From NCBI GenBank assembly GCA_012656075.1, contig JAAKBF010000063.1, forward strand, positions 248,001-312,000: DNA of 64,000 nt, read 5' to 3'. The notes beneath the pieces were generated by a model, which worked only from the letters and a program-made list of their open reading frames with translations, was not told the origin of the DNA and ran no database searches. Source of the DNA: Phytophthora hibernalis (taxonomy: Eukaryota > Oomycota > Peronosporomycetes > Peronosporales > Peronosporaceae). Positions within the stretch are counted from its first letter, which is position 1; each line of letters begins with the position of its first letter. Positions 20,472 to 30,421 of the stretch are shown here, in pieces. The position numbers and the translations under genes are program-made.

Positions 20472-22064
20472 TTAATCCATGTCGACAGATACGTAATCTG
20501 TACGGGCAGTCGCACCTTCCTCTGCCGATGGCGTGTTCCGGGCGTTCTCCGGGGCACCCTGTTCTGGTACGCCTCCCTCGGGGTCGTTGAAGCTGACGCA
20601 AGAAATCGCGCAGCAAATAAAGCAAAATACGAGTCCGACCTGCATCAGAAGACAAAAAACTAGTGAGTAAAAAAGAATCAAAAACTGCGAGGCTATCATC
20701 ACACGCACCACGATGAGCCACGGCAGCAGCACGTAGATGCTGGAGAACGAGCCATCCTGTAGTCTTGCCGACAGAATGAAAAACGGCGACATGAGCGCAC
20801 AAATGACAAGGATCGTGCACATGGCGTCCAAGAGCGGGAACTTGGACACCGCCTCCTCCTCTGTGACCGACTCGCGCGTGTACGCGTCGTGCGTGTGCTG
20901 CTCTCTCGGCGACTTCTTGGGCTCTTTCGCCTTGGCCTTCGCTCGGGCGTATTTCCTGACCGGGAATGACACGAAGTAGGCCACATAGAGCCACACAGGG
21001 ATGAACACGAGCCACCAGCTATCGTCGCCCAGACTGCCGTCCACCTTGAGAGCCAGCAGAATTCCCTGAGCGATCCGGGCGAGGTTCAAAGTCAACTTCC
21101 TCGCCACTGCGAGCACCAAAGCTGCGCGCTGTTTCTTGATGTCCTCCGTGTGCGTCACGCCTGCACCTTCACTGTCCTTGGTGAGCATCTTGTAGCCCAA
21201 CACTCCGGCCGCCAGTGCCTCGAGGAAGTTGAGACCGTCGTAGACGAAGTACGGGACCAACACTTCCGCGAGCGACCAGCCGATGTCTCTGTTGAGCTTG
21301 AGAGCCAGGAAAACCTGCAGCACCAGCACCAGCAGCGCCTTGAGGAACGCGTAGAGCTTGTAAAGTGGCGGTTTTTCGTGGGATTTTTCCTCCGGATCCA
21401 CACCGGCGTCCGAGGACGCGTACATGCAGCCCAAGCAGCAATAATAAATGCCGTCCACGATCCACAGTGGGATGCAGACCACAGCCCAGTTCCAGGAGAT
21501 ACTGGAGTCCGCGCGGAGACACCAGAAAACTGCATACACATATAGTCAATTAGTAAAACATCCAAAATGATACACCTTTTGTCAAAAAGCAGCATAATGG
21601 CCAACATTCTGTCCGTACTGGGGATGAGTAGGAAGAAGGCGAAGAGTAGCGACACCAATAGGATGAGGATGCACTTTCCCTTGGCACCGAACGCCCCATG
21701 GAGCGAAAGAGCAAAGTGGACATTTCTTCGGGACTCATGTTGCCGTAATCTTCCATGAGTTTGATGCCATCTTCCCCCACCTGGTCGTACACCTCTCGCT
21801 TTTGAGGGTCTGAGAGCACGTCGTACGCCTGCTTCATGCGCGTGAACTGCGTGATACGATGTCAGTTAAGTGTTAGTATCACTGTTATGATATCAGTTAA
21901 GAAAGTCGCACCTCCTCCTGCGACTCGGGCGTGTTGCCGCGCTTGTCCGGGTGCAGCTGCAGCGCCTTCCTACGGTAGGCCTTCTTGATCTGCTCGGGCG
22001 TGGCGTCTGCTTCGATGCCCATGAGCTCGTAGTAGACCGTACTGGCCACCTTCTTCTTGCCCAT
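20472..22064 (-). CDS. DnaJ (Hsp40) protein fused to a TMEM185-like membrane domain
   Basis: The N-terminal J-domain (MGKKKVASTVYYELMGIEAD; ALQLHPDKRGN with the HPD motif; MKQAYDVLSDPQKREVYDQV) would stimulate an Hsp70. A single TM segment follows (CILILLVSLLFAFFLL). A long multi-pass region comes next (WAVVCIPLWIVDGIYYC; SWWLVFIPVWLYVAYF) with repeated Trp-Trp/Pro-hydrophobic units like those of the TMEM185/Fragile-X-F family. Introns are at 21911-21847 (TACTAAC branch) and 21575-21530. The start at 22064 gives a standard J-domain N-terminus. One base appears to be missing near 21690, and another is needed near the second junction. It is probably an ER or other endomembrane co-chaperone. It is divergent from the flavin-reductase-like gene, about 230 bp away. 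Confidence 0.75.
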
Positions 22065-22292
22065 ACTTAACTGGTTAAATAACAGGAGACGCCCTCGCCT
22101 TCTTCGCCTCCGGTTTGAGTTCTTTTGCCGAGTCTCACTTTGCGCTAATTCGATTAAGTGCGACCTAAGGGGATGGGCTGAGCGTCCCGGCTCTACTCAC
22201 TATGGTTCGCATACCAGCCAATCAGCGTTTGCGAAATTCAAAATTTTGCGACGTCTCGACGCTTCTTAGTGAAGGGCCCGAAGAGCTCCAGT

Positions 22293-23099
22293 ATGGCGAT
22301 GGACTGGGTGGCTGTGGACAAGGGCATGCTCTCGCGGTTGCTGTACCCGAATCCAGTGTGTCTGCTCTCAGTGCGCGAAGCAAATGGCCATTCGCGCAGT
22401 CTCATGACCATCACGTGGCTCACAGCCATCAACAACCAGGTGCAAACGGATTTCTGTTGCACTTGGTGTAGCCATCTGACTGTTTTGCGCAAAACCCAAC
22501 AGGGAGGCTTCATCTGCTCCATGAATGCCACGAGACACACCGCCAAGTTCGTGGGCCACCGTGGCGCAATTTTCGGTCGGTGTTTGCTCCTTTGCACATT
22601 GAAGTGTGGGATCTTATCTCCATCTTTTTGCACCTTGTTGCAGTGCTAAATGTCCCTGTTCAGGGGATGGAGGAGCTGGTACTGGGTATTGGCAGTTGTT
22701 CTGGCGCCAATGTGGACAAATTCGCGCAATTTGACGTTGCAATTTGCGCCCCTGGCGGTGGGAGCCTGCAACAATTTGCAGAATCAGCTTCTGAGTCCGA
22801 GACTAAAAAGAGAAAATTGTCCAAGAAGGAGATGGCGCGACAGGAAGTTGCAACTGCTGCAAATAGATCAGTTGCGCTACGCGATTGTGTTGCGCACTTG
22901 TTATGTCGCGTGGAACGCGTGACGGAGGACGACGGACATTTGCTGCTTCGGTGCGCGCAACTTGCGGGATGGACTCGACGAGGCTATTGGGACGGACGCA
23001 ACTTCCTCCCCAGCCAGGAACCGACACAGAACCTTATCTGACGTTCCTGGGCAGCAAAGAGTTCGGCTACGTGGTGTCCTCACCAGCAAAGCCTGTGTG
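22293..23099 (+). CDS. flavin reductase-like FMN-binding protein
   Basis: The N-terminus MAMDWVAVDKGMLSRLLYPN, the core SLMTITWLTAINNQ, the segment GGFICSMNATRHTAKF, and GMEELVLGIGSCSGANVDKF fit the split-barrel FMN-binding flavin reductase-like family. A 68-nt intron at 22576-22643 joins GAIF to VLNVPVQG in frame. Its donor is GTCGGT, which is weak. A Lys-rich insert (KKRKLSKKEMARQE) precedes the last strand. Near 23005 one base is missing, after which the protein ends TFLGSKEFGYVVSSPAKPV at 23099. The substrate is unknown; flavin-dependent reduction is inferred from the family only. The start could also be 22269 or 22299. Confidence 0.7.
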
Positions 23100-24680
23100 A
23101 CCCACACTACTTGCCTCAGGAACACTACCCCGTAGTACGGGGTACGGGCCGTACCGGTATTGGAATATCAGAGTACGATTTGGAAGATTTTTAAATCTTT
23201 TTTAAAAAACAGATACTGATTGCAAAGCAGAGAATATTGCATGGGACTGCCTATCAGTACCGGTACAGTACTTCTAAAGATTTTTTTCACATGTACCCGA
23301 CCAACCTGAACGCTATTATTAATAATACCTGCCCGTGGTGTTCTTCTTTTCAGACGATGGGTATCGAATTAGACAAGTCCGACGCAAACTCGACGCTACC
23401 AATCAATTCTGCACCGAGTCGTGTAGTAGGGTGACAGCCGAGAACACGGCCGCTAACGTGAAAGTTCCCGTCGCTGGTAATCTCGCCCAGGAATGTTGAG
23501 TTTCGCGAAACGCAAATGTGGTCAGGAACGTGATTTTCAGCAACGATGGCAAGACCCCACTCGCCAAAGCCTAGTTTGACTCGCGCGAGTGCCGCTTTGA
23601 CACTCAGCATCTGCGCCTGGCCATATGCGTGGAACGGATAACCCCAGAACGACAGCGACAGTGTTGAAAACTGTGCTGTTGAAGTCATCTGTGTCCTCTT
23701 CTAATAGTTGAACGTCGCCCATTTCAAAGATGCGGTCCATAAACCCAGCAAGTGCTCCAGCAACCAAGCAACCGGTTTTGGAGAGATCTACGGTTAGTGG
23801 TCCACGAACAAACTCGGCAGCTTGAGCGCGTTGGCTTCGACTCATAGACTGGACCACATCACGCAGCGATACTTTAGAAGACTGCAGTTGCGACAAAAAA
23901 TGTCGATACTCCTCGGAGCGGTGAATCCACGCACCACACCCTTGTTCGTTTGAGTCATCGACGTCATTGAGACGAAAGGAAGCAGGTCGATGCTGTTGCG
24001 AATAAAAACTTCGTGGTTCAGGGCCAATACCTCGAACACCGGTCGATACGTTCGGGTGGAAGCTCCAAGAAGTCCCGCCGGGATGGATCCAGACAAGTAT
24101 GTTTGCAGTTATTGCTGGAACGCATCCATCATTGTCCCTAGCGCGTCAATGGGGGTCATTCCACCTGTAATACGATAGTCGGAAGCTAACTCAAGCATCG
24201 GGGAGACGGCAAAGAATATGTCCACCATCTTGGTCGCCGTCCTATGTGTACGTGCCAGCCATGAGACGAACATCAAAGTGTCAAAGTGAGAGACCTTGTT
24301 CCGCGGCTCAGAGCGCACGCCCCACCCGAGCATAAGCAAGGCTGCTGCTTTGTAAGTGCTTTCGCTTTGCTGCTCAATAGTCCCGCCCCAGAAGCGGTCG
24401 GCTAGTTTGACAGCGACCTGGTTGGTTGCAGTCGAGAATGCGCGGACAGTGCCATCACGACAGGCGCTGTGCTGTCCAAGCTCGAGACGAATCTCGACAT
24501 TAGTTGCGATGGCAAACTCTTGCCAGGGCCAGATTCGACTGAAGTAGATGCTCCAATTGGACAAGCATTCACAGCTACGCAGGTGTTCTTGTACTACCTT
24601 CGCGAGGTTACCAGAATATCCAGTTGTCGCTGTTTGATGTTGAAGGGCTTGGAACTTTTCACACGACAATGTTGGCACTA

Positions 24681-26313
24681 CACCTTTGCCCGACCAAGAT
24701 GGTGCAATGCCACTTCAATGTGGTTATTTTGAAAATTTAAAAACAGAATTTTTGATTAGCAAAATTCATGTTACTAGCGAAATGCAAAGTGGCGAAAACC
24801 AAGAGCAAAATGGCTCTTCGCGAAGGCACAAATTAGGTGCCGTACTGCATGTCTTCCTTGCGCTCAGCAGCTGCAACCGCGTGTTGACAGTGCAGCGCCA
24901 TCTTGTTCACAAGCCGTAAATCCATGCAGCTGATGCATCGCTTCGCCGCACGCTCAAAATCGCCATTCGAGCTGCCGCGATTGTCCCACGAGGACGAACA
25001 GCAACCAGCTCTTCGCGAGACAAGGCGAGATCACCCTTGATCTTCGCCTTGAGAACACTAAAACAACCTGTAGCATCAGATCGGCAACAACAATAGCAAA
25101 GGTTGTGTCTTACCTTCAATTGGATTGCACATTGGGGAGTATGGTGCTAAACGTAGGAGAACCAGGTCGTTGTGCTCGATGACGCGCTCTTCCGTCTGGC
25201 TATGAGCGGGGCGTTGTCGAGCACGACAACCACCTTTTGCCCTGAAAGTGCTCGTGGAAGGTGGGCAAGGATTTGACCTTCTTGTAAATTTCGTCGACGA
25301 AATCTGCGTTGACATCCATTCGGATGCTTCCTCGCTCCAAGCGATAGTGCACCAGACCGACCTCAGTCGAAACAGAGCACTGCACCTGCAGATTTGCACC
25401 CTTGGAGGGGGCAACACGACCGTCGCACGCTCTCCTGTTTAGCACGTCCTTGACTGCGCTTACAGTACACGTTAAAGTTCGTTTCATCGTAGTACACGAT
25501 GAAATTCCCTCGTGCATGTACTTCCGCAGCTCTGTAGCAAAAGTCATGCGCTTTGCTTTGTTAGCCTCATTATTGCATGTCATTGGCTCTACGCGGACCT
25601 ACATCATTGGAATAAATACAATCGTAGTTAGTTTAGCATATCTAACAATATTGAGAGGATAACATACCTGTTTGGTTGTGTACAGCATGCCTATGAGCTT
25701 GTTGCTGATAGTCGTCGTGCTCAAATCCACGCCGAAGTCGTAGCGAACCATGTCCTTCATTGCGGCGAGGGTGTACGTGCAGTTGTCATTGAGGTACGCC
25801 TCGAGAGCAGCCTCAATTTCTGGGGTACATTTGACGCAGGAACGCCGCGATCCTCCGCGAGGACGCAACTCCACTCGCCCAGACTCAACAATTCGGCGCG
25901 CCGACGTAGGGGGTCCCATTGTGGGCGGCCACGAGCATCCAATCGCCGCCACTGCGGTACGAGTCGAGCAAGCGTGCTCGTGCAGCGGCGGGGTGTGGGG
26001 GCCTTGGCATCGAATGGCGGCGAGGGAGGCTGGTGACAGGGAGGTTGTTGGGAAGTGAGAGGGTTTGCCAGCTTAAGAGAGCTCGTAGTGGTGCAGCGTC
26101 GTTTTCGCGCGCGCGCCAAAGTTCCCACCAACTCGATTGGTTATGCGCGCTCCCCACCCACCTTGCACCACGATTAAACCACTTTGGACTTGGGAAGACA
26201 AAATTCATGAAGTAGCAGATATTCTAATGTAATTGTTGAGTTTGATTTCCGAAAGTTTTATCGTACTTCACCATATTGAAGTGGCATCGTACCATCTTGG
26301 TCGGGCAAAGGTG
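24681..26313 (-). mobile_element. complete Tc1/mariner (IS630-type) transposon
   Basis: A 1,633-bp element has terminal inverted repeats of about 40 bp. CACCTTTGCCCGACCAAGAT is identical at both ends for the first 23 bases, then runs into ATGCCACTTCAAT. TA target duplications are at 24679-24680 and 26314-26315. It carries one transposase gene on the minus strand and interrupts the HET-like gene. Removing the element plus one TA joins the host reading frame exactly. Confidence 0.9.
24907..26010 (-). CDS. Tc1/mariner-family DDE transposase
   Basis: Cut-and-paste transposase. From the N-terminus: helix-turn-helix-type region (ARLLDSYRSGGDW; EIEAALEAYLNDNCTYTLAA; DLSTTTISNKLIGMLY), then the catalytic core with FIVYYDETNFNVY (first Asp), VVVVLDNAPAHSQ (second Asp) and LAPYSPMCNPIEG (Glu, in the usual YSPxxNPIE context). 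Introns at 25667-25599 and 25113-25068 have consensus GT-AG ends and restore continuity. The protein ends RRSDASAAWIYGL. Single-base shifts occur near 25900, 25490 and 25250. All three catalytic acids are present, so the ancestor, or this copy if the shifts are errors, could be active. Confidence 0.85.
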
Positions 26314-28832
26314 TAGACAGCACACCTGGCAACTCGAATACACGGTGGCAATATCGGTGGCCAATACCAAGGAAAGCTCGCCTTCTTGGGGTAAGCAAAG
26401 CTGGTCTAACCAAATCCAGCCCTTCTCGCTCAGCTCAATCAAAGTACTCACAAACTTGTTGGCATCCCATTCATTTCCGAGCTTAATCTCGTCATTTGAA
26501 TTTGCAATGGACGTATGCTGGGCATGCGGCAATGTCCCCCAAGCGTACGAGATAGCAGTCACTTCATGTGCCGGAAGTTTGCCCCGGATACGTTCCACTG
26601 TCAACATTTCATCGCGCCATGCTAGCTTTGCAAACACTTCAGCGACAATTGAAGCTGTCGCGATGGGCATTCGACGATTTTCGCAACATTCGCACCCGGC
26701 GGGTGCCTGTACAGTGACGATCTCTATCGGCTTCGCTATACCTGCGAGGGTCGGGGATGGTATCCAAGTACTCACTGCCGCTTCTTCAGTGTTATACGGG
26801 GAGATGACAAAGGTGGATGGCATCGCCCGGAGCATCCTTGAAAAGTTGGAAAATGTCGGAATCGTCCTCTAGCATGTTGTCGTCGCAAACAACGTCTTCA
26901 ATGTCGTCAGGCACCGCCCATTGCAGCTTCGGGCAATTAAATTTGGGATCATCCGGTCGAATCCACTCACCCCTGTTGTTGAGCGATACAGCCACGCGAT
27001 GTCGCTTTCTTTATTAGATGTGGGACCCGCGTGACCGTTCTTGCGTACTTGGCGCTTCAACGTCGCAAGAGTGTCATTGGGCAGGACGATCACATTGAAT
27101 GTTCTCCATTCTCCGACGGTAACACAGGTCAAGGTTGCTTCGGGGTATCTGCCAGGACGAGCAGATGCACCGCATCATCACGAGCGTCTGTAAAGTTGTC
27201 GAGGATTCTGCCATCGCAGCTCAAAAGGTTTTCGCCACAAATTGCACTCTCTATTTCACTCTCCACGCTCATGCTAAACCAGGTGTTGCCCGCTTTGGCG
27301 CGATACAGCCGTAACGACACTTTTTCATCATCAGGGTGCACGCATCGCTTGTACATTTTCTCAAAGATCTTGTACTCTGCTCTCCGGAATGTGTCCTCCT
27401 CTCCGAGTTGTACCGTGAAAAGCTGGAGACATCTAGTATCGATACACCGCACCTCCTTGCACATTGCGCTCTTGGAACTCAAAACAAGTTGGATGAGATT
27501 AAGCCTTCTTCCTCGTTGCGCAAGACGTGTTAGTGCCGGTGTAGGCCTCGTTGGACCGCGTAGTTGCAGATTGCGTAGGAGAACACTTGTCGGCGAGCTC
27601 GTAAATTCAAAAGTGTTTTCTCTTTGGAGTGGAAGTCGGCGGCCTACGCCACACAGTGTACCTGCTGTGTGTACCCGAATGAGTGTGAACAACAGCCAAT
27701 CGATCAATTCGATGGGTACCCAGTGGATACTATCCACACCGCTGGGCTGGGTGCGCGAGAAGAACAAGAGAAAAAGTTTTGGTGGAGCTGGTCCTAACTG
27801 ATCCCTACAAAACACCGTGTTCGCGGTTGCAAACCATCATTTATGTTAGACAGAATGTTGTGTACGCAGTTCTTCGCCTGCCAAAAATAGCATAGGCACC
27901 TGTCATATCTGCTGCAGATAAGCCTATCCGTGCGCGCACAGTTCCGGACCACTTTTGATATGCCTATAACTTCATGAAAAAGTGGTGTCATGCACTGCAG
28001 GGCACACCAAATGAATGAGAAGCGTTAGTTTTTTTCATATATGCATTTGTTGGTGCCGCTGCGGTAGCACTATAACATGATAAATGCATTAGAATCGAGC
28101 AACTATTTTTCGCGCACAGTTCCGGACCACCGGCAGCGCCAACAATCGCCCATACAAACTTGAAGTTAAACAGGCGTTTTGACGTGTTTTTTCATCATTT
28201 GCAGCCTTGTTCTCCGCTTACAGGAGCCCCGAGCTTCCAAATGCTTACGATGTTGCATGTATGGGTCAACTTGGCTTTCTACGTTAATCAGCGCTGCATT
28301 CAGGTGGCCACTGCCCCGTATGAGCAAGTTTTGGTCTGTTATGTGTGCTGTTGCGACCATTGTCGCGTACATTTTATGCATACAATCGAACTTAGTTGGG
28401 AAACGACGCATTCGCACCAATGTTGACCCTTGGCAACACCCGCTGACGGATCAATCTGGGCCAAGACCGCCAAATCAAGTGTGAATCGACTTTAAATGAT
28501 ACTATTCGATTCGTATCGCCAGCGGCTGTCTTATGATAGTTTCAATAACTCGATACGCGTTAAAATGAAGCCTCAGCGATCGATTGAAAAAACGAGCTTT
28601 AAATAGAACTTGTATGGAACCGAGGTGGTCCGGAACTGTGCGGATATGCCAACATATCGGCCGGAGGCGGCACCACAAATACTGTAAATGGACGTAGTGT
28701 GTCCGACGAGAAGAACCCAGGCCCCTGGGAATACAGCTGCGGCCAGGCGTTCAACCTGACACTTGAGTTCGGACACTGTACGGGAAGTATCATTCTTCGT
28801 CTCACTTTCGAATTTCCCGCCTGCCTGCGGCC

Positions 28833-30068
28833 ATGGAGGAGGGCGACGACATGGTTGCGCTTCTATGCCTCACGGAGGCCTACCTGAAGTATGAGAATGA
28901 CTTGTGCAAGGCTCGTGCGGAGGTGCACAGACTGCTACTCCTCGAGGCGTGGAGGATCGCCATGCGAAGCCGTCACTACCTCACAACCGAGTGCTTGGAT
29001 ACCCCGAGCGACTCAGCGTGGATGACGTTGTACAAGTACGCAAGCGATAAAAACTTCCTCAACGCCACCAGTCTTACCAGGTAAGATCTTGTCGTAATCA
29101 TACTCTTTTTGGTTGCCTTGCCTAACCACATGCTGTGTGATAAATAGACCTACGTTCCTCCAATTGCTCCAGCGGTTTTCGAGCTTCTACACTATACGCG
29201 CGCCTTCGTCACGCGGCCGTCCTGCGAAGATTCGATACCTCCACCAAGTACTAGGTCTTCTTCTCTGCTTCTACGTTGGTTCGATGGAGCAGAGCACGCT
29301 CTGCATGCTGTTCGGAGTGCCGCCAGCGACTCTCGCGAGGACGCTGCGCAGGGCCGAGAAGGCTCTTTCGCAGGCACTGCAGGGGTTTGCTCCTGCGCGG
29401 ATATCTTTTCCCTCCCGCACAGCAAGAAAGGCTGGCCAAGCTGGTCGAAGCGAGGGGACCCTTCTGAAGCATACCTTCGGGTTCATAGATGGCAAGAATC
29501 TTCTGGTACGGACTGATACGGAACTTTATTTATCTTTCTGCCCTAGCTAATGCTTGAACTTCTTGCAGGTGATGCAGCCGTCCAGCGCAGACCTCCAGAA
29601 CGCCATGTACAATGGCTGGCTGCACTCGGTGTTCGTGACAGGCACCATTTGCTTCGCCACAGGCGGCTGCATCATTTGGTGCAAGCACAACTGCACCGGG
29701 TCGTGGAACGACTCAGACACGTCGTTGGGCTTCCGCATGAAGCTGCTTGATACTACAGTTTGCCCCGACGTTCGTATGAACGTTGTCTCCGACTCAGCGT
29801 TTCCCTGCTCGACGGAGATGACGGGCCGCATATTGACCCCGCTGAAGGACGGAGACATCGATCGGATTGTTCCCTCACTCCGCAGCTCGGCGAGGACGCT
29901 GCACAACGCCATCACGTAGGTGCGTAGTGGGGTATGGGTAGCATGCAAAAAGTGTACAGTAGGCTCAATCTTCCCCTGCCGTACGACCCCGTGGTGCATG
30001 GGCACAGACTGAATAATCACAAATACGAACCATCTTTAGTGGCGAGCTGGGGCTGCCGACGTAGTTAG
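28833..30068 (+). pseudogene. PIF/Harbinger (HARBI1-like) transposase
   Basis: DDE_4-type nuclease of Harbinger transposons. Exon 1 (28833-29080) is a helical N-terminus. Intron 29081-29147 leads to PTFLQLLQRFSSFYTIRAPS and VLGLLLCFYVGSMEQSTLCM, then to HTFGFIDGKNLL (first Asp). Intron 29506-29568 leads to QNAMYNGWLHSVFVTGTICF and to NVVSDSAFPCS (second Asp). One base is lost at about 29917. In the resumed frame a TAG at 29925 sits where the third acid is expected, before WGMGSMQKVYSRLNLPLPYD. That makes it a catalytically dead copy unless the base is an error. Confidence 0.75.
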
Positions 30069-30421
30069 GCTACTACCACGTCATAGGAGCCTATTCCAGA
30101 GTCTTCTTTGATGTGTTGCGAATAGCATGATCGTCTTCGTGAGTATGTACCTCTGCGGCTGTGCTGGCTACATGTTGAAGGGCGGACGAATTGTAGGTGA
30201 TGGTGCCAAGTGTCCGGCGCAAGGCGCGAAGCGAGCACTTCTTCATCTACTTCTATTCATATGTTCATGTACATGTGTTGCAGTTGTATTAAGAGTTAGC
30301 AGAGGTAGTTGGTGATAAATGAAACGCTACAAGTAAATGACCCTCTTCTGACTTGATCCGTAGTTCGCTAGAGCTCCGACGCACGACTGAGAGATCCAAC
30401 AGACCTCGGAGACGACAGTCC

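Larger units (their letters stand above)
23350..27464 (-). pseudogene. CR-header/HET-like domain gene split by a Tc1/mariner insertion
   Basis: Reading from 27464, two ubiquitin-like modules resemble Crinkler (CR) header domains: VSLRLYRAKAGNTWF then ILDNFTDARDDAVHLLVLAD, and FNVIVLPNDTLATLKRQV then GEWIRPDDPKF and a DAIHL end. A HET-like domain follows (TAISYAWGTLPHAQ; KGWIWLDQLCLPQE; ATVYSSCQ; after the insertion, FSRIWPWQEF) and then an uncharacterised C-terminal region to 23350. Excluding the 1.63-kb insertion the gene is about 2.5 kb. Three one-base homopolymer deletions (near 27140, 26965 and 26830) would be repaired to the header consensus. An ORF extending upstream to 27815 in the same frame may be 5' exon or untranslated. 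The role is presumed effector or conflict protein by family analogy. Confidence 0.6.

Noticed and set aside
20464..21015. ORFs overlapping the DnaJ membrane domain in other frames
   Set aside because: High GC leaves several frames open. Only the frame with membrane segments and J-domain continuity is supported.
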